Assembly (NCBI GenBank): GCA_002213445.1
Contig: NJIE01000003.1
Coordinates: forward strand, 1 to 64,000
Length of the DNA: 64,000 bases
Direction of reading: 5' to 3'
Source: Xenophilus sp. AP218F
GTDB lineage: Bacteria; Pseudomonadota; Gammaproteobacteria; Burkholderiales; Chromobacteriaceae
Of the stretch, positions 1 to 8,998 are shown piece after piece. The notes beneath the pieces were generated by a model. The model was not told where the DNA came from, did not search any database, and saw only the letters and a program-made list of their open reading frames with translations. Made by a program: the position numbers and the translations under genes. Each line of letters starts with the position of its first letter. Position 1 is the first letter of the stretch.

Positions 1-138
1 ATGCATTGCTTCAAACGGCTGGGTGAAAGGGTGACGGCCCGTCGCTTCGAGGGTCAAGTGGCAGAGCTGCAAGTGCGCGTTGCCATCTTGAACCGCTTCA
101 GCATGCTGGGCCGTCCATGCACGGTGGCGGTGGCGTAA
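1..138 (+). CDS. Transposase, C-terminal fragment (partial at window edge)
   Basis: The open frame runs from base 1 to a TAA at 136-138 (45 codons). The translated tail contains FKRLGERVTAR and a segment ending LNRFSMLGRPCTVAVA, which I associate with the C-termini of IS5-group transposases. The ATG at base 1 is only the first in-window codon, so the true start is upstream. Whether the complete gene is intact cannot be told. Its position just inside the inverted repeat ending at 193 supports the call. Confidence 0.5.
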   Translation: MHCFKRLGERVTARRFEGQVAELQVRVAILNRFSMLGRPCTVAVA

Positions 139-193
139 ATCGATTTGGGGGAAAGGGGAAACTCGCCCTGTTCAGGATTTATGCAACAGCGCC
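1..193 (+). mobile_element. Right end of an IS5-like insertion sequence (rest lies outside the window)
   Basis: The window opens inside a reading frame resembling the C-terminus of an IS5-family DDE transposase. It is followed at 171-193 by a sequence whose reverse complement begins GGCGCTGTTGCATAAATCC, like the terminal inverted repeat of many IS5-group elements. The element boundary is therefore placed at about 193. The left end and target duplication are not in the window. Family assignment is from memory of typical ends and is moderately sure. Confidence 0.6.
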
Positions 194-520
194 ATTGTCA
201 ACCGTATTTGCGATCTTGTAAAAATAAAAGCCGACATCCCGCAACGAATTTCATCACTGATTTCATTATCCATACAAACTGATCAGATCCATTTTCCCGC
301 CCCGGCCGCATATTTGAATTTTTTATAGCGAGCGCCGTTCTTACCAATGATGCCGCGCGGCCTGCCGCCGGTTTTCAGCGGCAACGGGCCTGGCTTCTGC
401 CCCGCAAGCTCAGCCTGTCGCTGCCTCACTGCCGGTTTGGCCTTGGGAAAGCCCCAAACCTCAGCGCGCCTGCGCCGACCACCGGCCTTGCCCCCCAAGG
501 ATAAAACCGCGCACAAACGG
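194..520. other. Intergenic region between IS end and dsdC; no gene seen
   Basis: The first ~150 bases are AT-richer than the surroundings and the rest is GC-rich. A 77-codon minus-strand frame (283-516) is low-complexity and has no convincing start signal or family resemblance. I see no tRNA, and no clear U-tailed terminator for dsdC. Confidence 0.5.
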
Positions 521-1489
521 TCAGGGATGCCGCGGCGCGAGAAAGGGTTGGGGCTGCCGGCCCACGCACGCGTGCAGCCAGTCGATCACGGCCTGCAGCC
601 GCCGCGGCATGACCGGGTGGGGCGGGTGAACCAGGTAATAACCGTAATGGCCCGGCTGGCCGAAGTCGCCGAAAGGCAGGATCAGCTCGCCGCGGTCGAT
701 GCGCTTTTGCACCAGCTGGCGGCGGCCGATGGCGACGCCGACGTGGTTGAGGGCGGCGATCACGCAGAGGTCGGAGCGGTCAAAGGTCAGGCAGTGCGCC
801 GGCAGCTGGCCGCTCATGCCGTTCTGGCTGGCCCACAGCGCCCACTCGGCGTCGTAGGCCGCGTTGTCCCAGGCCAGCGAATCGTGCAGCAGGGTGCAGC
901 AAGCCAGGTTTTCCGGCTTCCCCTGCAAATCATGGCGGCTGGCGTATGCCGGGCTGCATACCGGGGCCATCGTTTCCTCCATCAGCGGGTAGCTGACCAG
1001 GCCGGGGAAGTTGCCGCTGGCGTAATACAGCGCCAGGTCGACGTTTCTGGCGCGAAAGTCGGCCGGATCGTTGCCCACCCGGATGTCCAGCGAGACCCGC
1101 GGGTAGCGGGCGACGAAATCGCCCAGCCGCGGCACCAGCCAGCACTGCGCGACCGATGGCCTGACGTACAGCGCGACAGCTCCGGACACCTCGGCCGCGG
1201 CGCCCGGCTGCAAGGCCTCGGACAGTTCGCCCATCGCCTGCTGCAGGATGTCGAAAACGCGCCGCCCCTCGTCGGTCAGGCGCAGGCTGCGCGTCAGCCG
1301 GTCGAACAGCCGGATCGACAGCGCCTGCTCCAGCCGGCGGATGCGATGGCTGATGGCGCTGGGCGTCAGGCACAGCTCCTCGGCCGCGCGCAGAAAACTG
1401 AGATGGCGCGCCGCCACCAGAAAGGTGTGCAGATTGGCGAATTGCGCGCTGTTGAGGCGGGAGGCGATTCGGGGGGGCAGATTCAGCAT
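521..1489 (-). CDS. dsdC: LysR-type regulator of D-serine catabolism
   Basis: Likely activates dsdXA in response to D-serine. The protein has 322 residues from the ATG at 1489; a TTG six codons upstream is possible, and neither has a strong ribosome site. An N-terminal winged helix-turn-helix (about residues 31-54, with LTPSAISHRIRRLE) precedes a LysR substrate-binding domain. Stretches such as PSVAQCWLVPRLGDF, CTLLHD and FDRSDL..IAALNHVGVA closely resemble E. coli DsdC as I remember it. The gene lies 81 bp downstream of dsdA on the same strand, whereas in E. coli dsdC is divergent from dsdXA. A T-N11-A dyad upstream of dsdX is its probable target. Confidence 0.9.
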   Translation of the reverse strand: MLNLPPRIASRLNSAQFANLHTFLVAARHLSFLRAAEELCLTPSAISHRIRRLEQALSIRLFDRLTRSLRLTDEGRRVFDILQQAMGELSEALQPGAAAEVSGAVALYVRPSVAQCWLVPRLGDFVARYPRVSLDIRVGNDPADFRARNVDLALYYASGNFPGLVSYPLMEETMAPVCSPAYASRHDLQGKPENLACCTLLHDSLAWDNAAYDAEWALWASQNGMSGQLPAHCLTFDRSDLCVIAALNHVGVAIGRRQLVQKRIDRGELILPFGDFGQPGHYGYYLVHPPHPVMPRRLQAVIDWLHACVGRQPQPFLAPRHP

Positions 1490-1503
1490 GCTTGCATTAT
1501 CGT

Positions 1504-1529
1504 CCAAAACGCCGGCGCGCCGCGCCGGC
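1504..1529 (-). terminator. Possible terminator/attenuator between dsdA and dsdC
   Basis: The arms GCCGGCGC (1511-1518) and GCGCCGGC (1522-1529) form a perfect GC stem. On the minus strand it is followed by GTTTT. The U tract is short, so termination may be partial and would set dsdC below dsdXA. Confidence 0.4.
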
Positions 1530-1570
1530 TGGATCTCATCTGGGCGAGAGCGCCCAGGCCGCGGCGGCGC

Positions 1571-2920
1571 TCAGCCCGCCAGCAATTGCCGGCCCTTGGC
1601 CAGATACTTCTCCATCTCCTGCGGCGGCACCATGCTGCCGCCGGTGCCCCACACCAGGTGAGTGGCATTGGCCAGGCGGCGCGCATCCAGTCCCATCCGG
1701 GCGCGGTATCCTTGCGCCTCGTCCAGCACCCGCAGCATGCCCGGCACGCCGGCCAGGGCCGAAGGCTCCAGACGCAGGCCTTCGCTTTGCTCCAGCAAGG
1801 CCAGCAGCCGGAACAGGTTGTCGTCGCTGACCGTGTAGTAGCCGTCTATCAACCGCCGCATCGCCTTGCCGACGAAGCCGGAGGCGCGGCCGACGGCCAG
1901 GCCGTCGGCCGCGGTGGCGTTGTCGATGCCGAAATCCTGCACCGCCACCGCGTCGTGCTTGTCGGTGTAGACGCCCAGCAGCATGCACGGCGAGTGGGTC
2001 GGTTCGGCGAAAACGCAATGCGCCGCGTCGCCGAAAGCCAGCTTGAGGCCGAAAGCCACGCCGCCGGGGCCGCCGCCGACGCCGCAGGGCAGATAGACGA
2101 ACAAGGGGTGCTCCTTATCCACAACCACGCCGGCGGCGGCCAGTTGCCCGCGTAGCCTTTCCGCCGCCACCGCGTAGCCGAGGAACAGATTGGTGGAGTT
2201 TTCGTCGTCGACGAAGTGGCAAAGCGGGTCGGACTGCGCCTGCTTGCGGCCTTCGGCGACCGCGATGCTGTAGTCGGACGCGTATTCCACCACCGTCACG
2301 CCATGCGCCCGCAGCTTGTCCTTCTTCCATTGCCGCGCGTCCGCCGACATGTGCACGGTGGCCTGAAAGCCGAGCTTGGCGCTCATGATGCCGATGGACA
2401 GGCCCAGGTTGCCGGTGGAACCCACCGCGATCTTGTAGCCGCTGAAAAATGCGCGCGCCGCGTCGCTGTCCAGCTTGGCGTAGTCGTCTCCCGCTTGCAG
2501 CAGGCCGCCGGCCAGCGCCAGGTCTTCCGCGTGCTTGAGCACTTCGTAAATGCCGCCGCGCGCCTTGATCGAGCCGGAGATCGGCAGATGGCTGTCCATT
2601 TTCAGCCACAGCTGCCCGCCAGCGTCGGCCGCGCGCCCCTCGCTCAGTTTGGCTTGCAGCGCCGGCAAGCGGCGCACGCCGGATTCGATGATGCCGCGGC
2701 TGGCGGCCGTTTCCGGAAAGACGCGCTGGATGTAGGAGGCAAATCGCTCCAGACGGGCGCTGGCGTCGGCCACGTCCGCGGCGCTCAGGCCCACGTCGCC
2801 CAGCGCCTCCGCGCTGGGGGCGACTCCGGGGTTGAACCAGCTGGTTTCCCGCAAGGCGATCAACTCGCCGATCAGCGGATGACTATCCAGCCAAGCTTCC
2901 ATGGTTTTACCTGCAATCAC
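1571..2920 (-). CDS. dsdA: D-serine ammonia-lyase (D-serine dehydratase)
   Basis: A cytosolic PLP enzyme that converts D-serine to pyruvate and ammonia. The start is the GTG at 2920, because a strong AAGGAG lies eight bases upstream; the longer open frame to 3004 has no such site. The product is 449 residues, close to E. coli DsdA (442). The PLP lysine is K119 in SGSIKARGG, and the phosphate-binding loop GSTGNLG is at 167-173. Near-identity to the family runs throughout, for example [14 protein letters not shown] and [11 protein letters not shown]. It lies 49 bp behind dsdX and is presumably co-transcribed with it. Confidence 0.97.
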   Translation of the reverse strand: MIAGKTMEAWLDSHPLIGELIALRETSWFNPGVAPSAEALGDVGLSAADVADASARLERFASYIQRVFPETAASRGIIESGVRRLPALQAKLSEGRAADAGGQLWLKMDSHLPISGSIKARGGIYEVLKHAEDLALAGGLLQAGDDYAKLDSDAARAFFSGYKIAVGSTGNLGLSIGIMSAKLGFQATVHMSADARQWKKDKLRAHGVTVVEYASDYSIAVAEGRKQAQSDPLCHFVDDENSTNLFLGYAVAAERLRGQLAAAGVVVDKEHPLFVYLPCGVGGGPGGVAFGLKLAFGDAAHCVFAEPTHSPCMLLGVYTDKHDAVAVQDFGIDNATAADGLAVGRASGFVGKAMRRLIDGYYTVSDDNLFRLLALLEQSEGLRLEPSALAGVPGMLRVLDEAQGYRARMGLDARRLANATHLVWGTGGSMVPPQEMEKYLAKGRQLLAG

Positions 2921-2969
2921 GAGTCCACTCCTTGTCTTGAACGATTGAATGATGTCGCGACCATGCGCT

Positions 2970-4313
2970 TTACACCAGCCGAGATAGCAGCAAGGTGAGC
3001 GCAAGCGCGGTCAGCGAAGCCAGCACCGTGCCGGCGGTGAATTTCTTCAGGGCGTCGGCCAGCGAAACGCCCAGATATTCCTTGACCACCCAGAAGGCCG
3101 AGTCGGTGACGTGAGTCCAGCCGATGGCGCCGGCGCCGATGGCGATCACGATGATTTCCGGGCTGTATTCCGGGTGCGCGCCCAACAGCGGCAGGACCAT
3201 GCCGGCGGCGCTGATCATGGCCACCGTGGCGGAGCCGACGGCGAAGTGCATCAGGCCGGCCACCAGCCAGGCCAGCAGGATGGGGTTCATATTCAGTTGG
3301 GCCAGCGAATCGGCCAGGGTCTTGCCGATGCCGCTGTCGATCAGAATGCCGTTGAACGCGCCGCCCGCGCCGATGATCAGCAGGATGCTGGCCAGCGGCG
3401 GGAAGCATTTCTCGGTCAGTTTCAGCAAGTCGGCCATGGCCAGCCCGCGGCGCAATCCCAGCGACCAGTAGGCGAACAGCACCGCCAGCGACAGCGCGGT
3501 GAGCGGGTTGCCGAGAAAGGCCACCAGTTCGAAAGCGCCGCTGCCGGGGCGCAAACCCATCAGCGCCACCGTTTTGCCCACCATCAGCAGCAAGGGCAGC
3601 AAAATGGTGAACAAGGTCACCCCGAAGCCCGGCAACTCGCGGCTGGCGCGCGCCTCGCAGCGCTCCTCCAGAAAGGCGGCCTGGGTGGACGGCGCTTCGC
3701 TGCGGCAAGCCAGCTTGATCCAGAGCGGGCCGGCGACGACAGCGGTGGGCAGGCCGACGATCAGGCCGTACAGAATCACCTTGCCGACGTCCGCCCCCAG
3801 CATGCCGGTGATCGCCATCGCCGCCGGATGCGGCGGCAACATGCAATGCACCGCCATTAGCGAAGTCGCCAGCGGCACGCCCAGGTACAGCATGTTCAAG
3901 CGGGTTTCCCGCGCCACGACGTAGATCAGCGGGATCAGCAGCACGAACCCCACTTCGAAGAACACCGGAATCCCGGCGATGAAGCCGACCAGCATCATGA
4001 CCCAGGAGGCGCGCTGACGCCCCAGGCTATCCAGCAGCGTCTGGGCGATGCGCTCCGCGCCGCCTGACTCTTCCAGCATTTTGCCGAGTATGCTGCCCAG
4101 GCCGATGATGGCCGCCAGAAAACCCAGCGTGCCGCCCACCCCTTTTTCAAACGAAGCGACGATCTGCGTCAACGGCATGCCCGAGCCCACGCCCACCACG
4201 AAACAGGCGCCCATCAGCGCCAGAAAGGCGTGCACCCGCACTTTCACGATCAGGACCACGATCAGCAAGATCGCGGCCAACAACACCAGCAAGGAACCAG
4301 AGCCTCCCGACAT
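2970..4313 (-). CDS. dsdX: D-serine permease, GntP family
   Basis: An inner-membrane proton symporter of the GntP family importing D-serine. It has 447 residues from the ATG at 4313, which has GGGAGA six bases upstream. About twelve hydrophobic segments are visible. Segments [38 protein letters not shown] and [11 protein letters not shown] match DsdX/GntP signatures. It is more like DsdX than the gluconate permease at 10764-12101, and its direct linkage to dsdA supports D-serine as substrate. Transcription probably starts near 4355 under DsdC control. Confidence 0.93.
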   Translation of the reverse strand: MSGGSGSLLVLLAAILLIVVLIVKVRVHAFLALMGACFVVGVGSGMPLTQIVASFEKGVGGTLGFLAAIIGLGSILGKMLEESGGAERIAQTLLDSLGRQRASWVMMLVGFIAGIPVFFEVGFVLLIPLIYVVARETRLNMLYLGVPLATSLMAVHCMLPPHPAAMAITGMLGADVGKVILYGLIVGLPTAVVAGPLWIKLACRSEAPSTQAAFLEERCEARASRELPGFGVTLFTILLPLLLMVGKTVALMGLRPGSGAFELVAFLGNPLTALSLAVLFAYWSLGLRRGLAMADLLKLTEKCFPPLASILLIIGAGGAFNGILIDSGIGKTLADSLAQLNMNPILLAWLVAGLMHFAVGSATVAMISAAGMVLPLLGAHPEYSPEIIVIAIGAGAIGWTHVTDSAFWVVKEYLGVSLADALKKFTAGTVLASLTALALTLLLSRLV

Positions 4314-4361
4314 GACTTTCTCCCATGAGCAAACGGCGGCGAGTCCCGACGTTTGCCCGGC

Positions 4362-4390
4362 ATTAAACGGGAGAAGGAAAAGGCTGACAA
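4362..4390 (-). promoter_or_regulatory. Predicted sigma-70 promoter of dsdXA
   Basis: On the minus strand TTGTCA (4385-4390), a 17-bp spacer and TTTAAT (4362-4367) are present. The start would fall near 4355, about 42 bases before the dsdX ATG. Confidence 0.55.
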
Positions 4391-4413
4391 AGGATGGTTT
4401 TCGACCCCATGGC

Positions 4414-4426
4414 TGACGCAGCGTCA
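4414..4426. promoter_or_regulatory. Candidate DsdC operator (T-N11-A dyad)
   Basis: TGACGC-A-GCGTCA is a perfect 13-bp inverted repeat that also fits the LysR T-N11-A box. Its centre (4420) is 65 bases upstream of the predicted dsdX start, the canonical position of a LysR recognition site. Confidence 0.55.
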
Positions 4427-4459
4427 CCTGTCGAATGCGCGCTGGCGGCGCGACGGATG

Positions 4460-4494
4460 AAAAAACCCCGCGCAGCGAGGGCAGCGCGGGGTTT
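4460..4494 (-). terminator. Rho-independent terminator of the racemase gene
   Basis: An 11-bp perfect stem (AAACCCCGCGC 4463-4473 with its complement 4484-4494) has a 10-base loop. On the minus strand it runs into a T6 tract. It lies 20 bases after the racemase stop. Confidence 0.92.
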
Positions 4495-4513
4495 GCCTGG
4501 GCGACGCGGCGCT

Positions 4514-5743
4514 TTAGCGCTTGATCACGCGCGGGTTGGCGTAGCCCCACACCGTATACATGTCGGCCAGCAAGGCGCCGTTGTAGTCCTCCAGATCGGC
4601 CTGCGTCACGCTGGCCTTGCCCTGGTCGCCGAACAGCACCACCTCGTCGCCGGCCTTGACGCCCTTGATGTCGGTGACGTCCACCATGATGGTGTTCATC
4701 GAGGTCTTGCCCACCACCGGCGCTTTCTGGCCATGCACCAGCACGTAGGCCTTGTTGCTCAGCGCCCGGCGGTAGCCGTCGGAATAGCCCAGCGGCAGGT
4801 TGGCCAGCAGCGATTCGCGCTTGAGGGTGAAGGTGCGGTCATAGCCGACGGTGTTGCCGGCGGCGTAGCGGTTCACCGCCGCCACCTTGGTCTTGAACGC
4901 CATCACCCGCTTGTATTCGGTGTAGCTGGGGATGGAGTCGCCGTAGATCAGGCCGCCCGGGCGCACCATGTCGAGGTGCGCTTCCGGCACTTCCAGCGTG
5001 GTGAAGGAATTGGCGCAGTGCAGGAGCAGCTTGCTGCGGTCGAGCTTGCCTTCCTTGATCACCCAGGCGCTGTCCTTCTGGAACTGGGCGAAACCGGCCT
5101 TGACGTCCTCTTTTTCCTCAACCGGGAAGTGGGTCATGATGCCCACCGGCTGGATGCCCGGCAGCTTCAACAAGGACAGAACGTCGCGGCGCGAGGCCGG
5201 CACGCGCAGATCCAGGCCGTTGCGGCTCATGCCGGCGGAGTTGAGGCCCAGGTGGTAGGACAGCGTGCCGCCGCTGCGCTTGGCCAGCGCCGACAGCGCC
5301 TTGGCGCTGTCCAGGTTGCCGATCAGCTCTTCCATCTTGTAAGGCAACGCGGCTTCCATTTCCACCGGCGTGGCGGCGCGCACCCGCATCAGGCGGCCGG
5401 TGAAGCCCTTTTCGCGCGCCACGCGCGCTTCTTCGTTGCTGGCCACGCCGATGCAGGGGATGCCGGCGGCAACCACCTCCGGCACCAGCAGATCGATGCC
5501 GTGGCCGTAAGCGTCGGCCTTCATGATGGCGCAGATTTGCGGACCCTTCTCGCCCAGGCGCTGCTTGAGCGTGTCCAGGTTATGGCGGAACGCGCCCACG
5601 TCCACTTCCAGCCAGGCATTGGCGGAGGCCAGTTCCTGGCCGTTGCGGTGATCGGCAGGCAGCGGCAGATACGGGGCCGCCAGCGCGGCCTGGCCGGCCA
5701 GCAGGCCGGCAACCAGAGTGGCAAGCAAGGTTCTCTTGAACAT
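4514..5743 (-). CDS. Periplasmic broad-specificity amino-acid racemase (alanine racemase fold)
   Basis: A 409-residue fold-type III PLP racemase with an N-terminal Sec signal (about residues 1-22, ending AALA). It should therefore act in the periplasm, unlike cytosolic Alr. The PLP lysine is K75 in IMKADAYGHG and the catalytic tyrosine is Y301 in TVGYDRT. These positions, together with R120, R122, N168 and N175, correspond with an offset of about one to residues I recall for Vibrio BsrV; this needs an alignment. The start ATG at 5743 has AGGAG five bases upstream. A terminator isolates it from dsdX, but it sits immediately next to the D-serine catabolic operon. Its likely products are non-canonical D-amino acids, including D-serine. 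Confidence 0.88.
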   Translation of the reverse strand: MFKRTLLATLVAGLLAGQAALAAPYLPLPADHRNGQELASANAWLEVDVGAFRHNLDTLKQRLGEKGPQICAIMKADAYGHGIDLLVPEVVAAGIPCIGVASNEEARVAREKGFTGRLMRVRAATPVEMEAALPYKMEELIGNLDSAKALSALAKRSGGTLSYHLGLNSAGMSRNGLDLRVPASRRDVLSLLKLPGIQPVGIMTHFPVEEKEDVKAGFAQFQKDSAWVIKEGKLDRSKLLLHCANSFTTLEVPEAHLDMVRPGGLIYGDSIPSYTEYKRVMAFKTKVAAVNRYAAGNTVGYDRTFTLKRESLLANLPLGYSDGYRRALSNKAYVLVHGQKAPVVGKTSMNTIMVDVTDIKGVKAGDEVVLFGDQGKASVTQADLEDYNGALLADMYTVWGYANPRVIKR

Positions 5744-5857
5744 ATCGACTCCTAGATTTAAATGCGGGCGAGGCAAGGATAGCAGTTGAAAATTGGCACG
5801 GTCTTGATAAAACCGGGTGAATATTAGCCATTTATTTTAAATGATTTCCACAAAATG

Positions 5858-7486
5858 CTAGATCGTGAACTGATCTACCACTTTGTGCAGCGCGCCGGCG
5901 CGCAACTGCAGGCTGGAGACGCCCTGCAAGGCGTCGCTGGCCGCGTCGCGGTTGGTCACCGCCGACTCGCTGACCGACTGCGCCTTGTCGGCCAGATTGC
6001 GATACGACAGCGCCTGCCCCTGCACCGCCTGGGTGATGTCGCCCACATTCTTCACCGTGTCGCCGATGGACAGCGCGAACTGGCCGAGCGCGTCGCGCGC
6101 GTCGTCGGCGTACTGCACGCAGTTGTCCACCCGCGCCACTGCCTCGCGCATCTTGCCGGTAGCCGACGAGGTGGCCTGCTGAATCGCGCCTATGGTCTGG
6201 CCTATCTCCACCGTGGCTTGCGCGGTGCGCAGCGACAGGTCGCGCACTTCGTCGGCCACCACGGCGAAGCCGCGGCCGAACTCCCCGGCGCGCGCCGCCT
6301 CGATGGCGGCGTTGAGCGCCAACAGGTTGGTCTGATCGGCGATGTCCTTGATCACGCCGACGATGCGGTTGATATCGCTGGCCTTGCCGTCCAGCAGCTC
6401 CAGCTCGCTCGCCAGATGAGTCACTTCGCTTTGCACCGAGGTCATCACGCTGGCGGCCTGCTGGATGTTGTCCACGGTGCCGGCGGTGCTGCTTTCAAAC
6501 TCGTGCATGTGGGCGCGCACGCCGTCGCTGATCTCGGCGATATGGCCGACCGAGGCCGCCAGCTCCTCGATGGAGGCGGTGCTGCTGCGCACGTCCTCGG
6601 CCTGCGACAGCGAGCGCTGGTTGACGCCGTTGACCAGCGCGGCCAGCTGCGTGGACACCTGCGACACGGCTTCGGATTCGTTCCAGATGTCCTGCATCCG
6701 CTGGCGCAGCGCCGCCATGAAGGTGTTGAACGAAGCGGCGATCTTGCCCACTTCGTCGCGGCTGCGCACGGCGATGCTGCGGGTGAGGTTCCAGTCGCCG
6801 CCCGCCAGCCGCTGCAGCGCGTCGTTGACTTCGTTGATCGGCCGCACCATCTGCCGCGCCACGAAATGCGCCAGCAGCAAGGCCAGCGCCAGCACCAGCA
6901 CCGCCACGCCGCCCACCTGCAGCAGCAAGGTGGCGCGCAGCTGGTGCACCTTGTCCAGCGACATGTCCGCGCCGATCACGTAGCGCAGGCCGGAGGCCGA
7001 GGTGAAGGGCACGAACACCGAGCGAAACCAGCCGTACTCGCCCTTGTAATCCTCGTACTCCACCGCGCCCTGCTCCAGCGACTTGCGCAGCCCGGCCGGC
7101 ACCTGGGTGTATTCGGCCAGGAACCAGTGCTTGTAATTGCCGCCCTTTTCCTCCTCCGGGCTGGCCGAGGAATGGGTGTACAGCACCTTGCCCTCGCGCA
7201 GGATGGTGGAGTAGACGTAGGCCAGGTCGGCGTTGTGGACGAAGCCGGTCAGCCGCTTGGTGGAGTCGACGTCGCCGTCGAACTTCGCCGGCAGCTGGTC
7301 GTGAAAGCGCTCGCCGACGATATGCTGCACCGCGTAGGCCGAGGTCAGCAGATTGCGGTTGACGCCGTCCATTTCGGCGTCCATCGTGCTGTTGTAGGCG
7401 TAGATGGAATACACCAGCACGATCAGCGCGCCCAGCGCGCCAAAGCACAGCGATAGTTTGGCCTGCAGGCCCCAATGCCCCTTCAT
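5858..7486 (-). CDS. Methyl-accepting chemotaxis protein
   Basis: A transmembrane chemoreceptor of 542 residues. The ATG at 7486 has GGGAGA upstream; the longer frame reaching 7660 lacks this. The order is: membrane segment near 10-33; a periplasmic domain to about residue 185 that looks like a single Cache-type module ([18 protein letters not shown], then [11 protein letters not shown]); a second membrane segment; HAMP; and the cytoplasmic signalling hairpin with the conserved core [20 protein letters not shown]. There is no C-terminal NWETF-like pentapeptide. It is 114 bp upstream of the racemase on the same strand with no clear terminator between, so co-expression is possible. The ligand is unknown. 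Confidence 0.9.
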   Translation of the reverse strand: MKGHWGLQAKLSLCFGALGALIVLVYSIYAYNSTMDAEMDGVNRNLLTSAYAVQHIVGERFHDQLPAKFDGDVDSTKRLTGFVHNADLAYVYSTILREGKVLYTHSSASPEEEKGGNYKHWFLAEYTQVPAGLRKSLEQGAVEYEDYKGEYGWFRSVFVPFTSASGLRYVIGADMSLDKVHQLRATLLLQVGGVAVLVLALALLLAHFVARQMVRPINEVNDALQRLAGGDWNLTRSIAVRSRDEVGKIAASFNTFMAALRQRMQDIWNESEAVSQVSTQLAALVNGVNQRSLSQAEDVRSSTASIEELAASVGHIAEISDGVRAHMHEFESSTAGTVDNIQQAASVMTSVQSEVTHLASELELLDGKASDINRIVGVIKDIADQTNLLALNAAIEAARAGEFGRGFAVVADEVRDLSLRTAQATVEIGQTIGAIQQATSSATGKMREAVARVDNCVQYADDARDALGQFALSIGDTVKNVGDITQAVQGQALSYRNLADKAQSVSESAVTNRDAASDALQGVSSLQLRAGALHKVVDQFTI

Positions 7487-7668
7487 TCCGCTCTCCCGTA
7501 GCCGCGCGGCGGCAGCCGCCGGGCCGCCTTCGCAAGTTTGCCGTCTACCTCTACTTATAGTTGCCGCGCCCGGTTTGCCGCCAGTCGGATTCCGGCGTTT
7601 GCAAGGCCGCCGCAGCCGGCGGATAATCGCGGCCCCGGCGTCGCCGGGCAGAACACGCAAGGATCGAT

Positions 7669-8370
7669 ATGAGCGAACAAGCAGTGCGTTTGTCCAAACG
7701 CATGGTGGAGTTGGGGTTGTGCTCGCGCCGCGAAGCCGACGCCTACATCGAACAAGGGCTGGTGCGGGTGGACGGCGAAGTGGCCGCCACGCTGGGCTGC
7801 CGGGTGCGGCCCGAACAGCGGGTGGAGCTGACCGGCCAGGCCGCCGCCCGCCACGACGGCAATATCAGCCTGCTGCTGCACCGCCCGCAGGAACACGACG
7901 GCGCGCTGCACGCGCTGATCGACGCCGGCAGCCAGGCGCGGGACGACGCCAGCGGCTTCAGCTTCCTGCCGCGCCATCGCCAGCAACTGGCCGGCGTCGG
8001 CGCGGTGGAAGACGGCTATTACGGGCTGGCGGCGCTGACCCAGGACAAGAAGCTGCTGGCCAAGCTGGCCGAGTGCGAGATGGAGTTTCTGGTGCAGGTG
8101 GACCACGCGCCGACGCTGGACGAACTGCACGGCCTGCTGCACGGCATGAAGCTGGACGGCAAGCCGCTGCGCAATTACAAAGCCTCGCGCCAGAGCGACC
8201 GCCAGCTGCGCTTCGTCATCCACAAGCCGCTGCCCCAGCAGCTGCTGCGCATGTGCCGGCAGGCCGATATCGAGGTGGAAGGCATACGCTGCATCCGCAT
8301 CGGCCGCATCGCCCTGGGCAAGCTGCCCGCCGGACAATGGCGCTATCTGCAATCGTTCGAGCGCTTCTGA
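7669..8370 (+). CDS. RsuA/RluF-family pseudouridine synthase homologue lacking the catalytic Asp motif
   Basis: A 233-residue protein with an N-terminal S4 RNA-binding domain ([23 protein letters not shown]) and a pseudouridine-synthase-like fold. The family motif GRLD, which carries the catalytic aspartate, is replaced by [10 protein letters not shown]; the usual R-x-IRRM-C stretch is QQLLRMC. I recall a similar degenerate subfamily in Pseudomonas, so this is probably a conserved branch and not a decaying gene. It may bind rRNA without isomerising uridine, or use another residue. AAGGA lies seven bases before the ATG. A terminator follows at 8386-8415. Confidence 0.75.
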   Translation: MSEQAVRLSKRMVELGLCSRREADAYIEQGLVRVDGEVAATLGCRVRPEQRVELTGQAAARHDGNISLLLHRPQEHDGALHALIDAGSQARDDASGFSFLPRHRQQLAGVGAVEDGYYGLAALTQDKKLLAKLAECEMEFLVQVDHAPTLDELHGLLHGMKLDGKPLRNYKASRQSDRQLRFVIHKPLPQQLLRMCRQADIEVEGIRCIRIGRIALGKLPAGQWRYLQSFERF

Positions 8371-8385
8371 GCGCATCCTCCACGC

Positions 8386-8415
8386 AAAACAGCCACGTTT
8401 CCGTGGCTGTTTTTT
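8386..8415. terminator. Bidirectional rho-independent terminator
   Basis: AACAGCCACG, a four-base loop and its complement are followed by a T6 run on the plus strand and by TTTT on the minus strand. It sits between the convergent pseudouridine-synthase-like and FKBP genes and can serve both. Confidence 0.9.
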
Positions 8416-8438
8416 CGCGCTGCGGATGAAGGCCGCGC

Positions 8439-8837
8439 TTACTTCTCGATGGCCAGCAGCTCCACCTCGAACACCAGCGGGCTGTTGGGCGGAATCACGC
8501 CCGGCACGCCGCGCGCGCCGTAAGCGGTATTGGCCGGACAGCTCAGTTTGGCCTTGCCGCCCACCTGCATGGTCGCCACGCCCTGGGTCCAGCACGGAAT
8601 CACGCGATTGAGGGCGAAGCTGATCGGGCCGCCGTTGCGGGCCGAGCTGTCGAACTCCTTGCCGTCGATGAGCGTGCCGCGGTAATTCACTTTCACGGTA
8701 TCGCTGGCCTTGGGCTTGTCGCCCTTGCCGGCGGCCAGCGTTTCCACCTTGACGCCGGAGGGCAGGGTTTGCACGGGACCGGCCAGGGCCGGCGCGGCGG
8801 CCAGAGCGGCCAGCAGCGTCAGAACATGCGCTTTCAT
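8439..8837 (-). CDS. Periplasmic FKBP-type peptidyl-prolyl cis-trans isomerase
   Basis: 132 residues with a Sec signal peptide (about 1-19, ending APALA) and one FKBP domain. Recognisable parts are VKVNYRGTLIDGKEFDSS, a VIPCWTQGVATMQVGGKAKLSCP flap region and YGARGVPGVIPPNSPLVFEVELL at the end. It catalyses proline isomerisation of exported proteins and may act as a chaperone. It is shorter than FkpA and lacks that family's N-terminal dimerisation region. One cysteine replaces the usual residue beside the active-site tryptophan (PCW). It is a single gene, divergent from gntR. Confidence 0.9.
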   Translation of the reverse strand: MKAHVLTLLAALAAAPALAGPVQTLPSGVKVETLAAGKGDKPKASDTVKVNYRGTLIDGKEFDSSARNGGPISFALNRVIPCWTQGVATMQVGGKAKLSCPANTAYGARGVPGVIPPNSPLVFEVELLAIEK

Positions 8838-8998
8838 CTTGATTGTTCGCCTCGGGTTGAGTCCGCGCCGGCGACAGGCCGGCCCGGAACAAGGCGTTCA
8901 CGCTAGCGCCCCCGCCCGGCGCCGTCAATGCCGGCCGCGCTTTACGCCGCCTGCGCTCAAGGGTAGATTGCCGGCAAGCCACAACCAGACCCAGCCCC

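Noticed and set aside
283-516. 77-codon minus-strand frame beside the IS end
   Set aside because: Basic low-complexity product, no start signal, no recognisable family.
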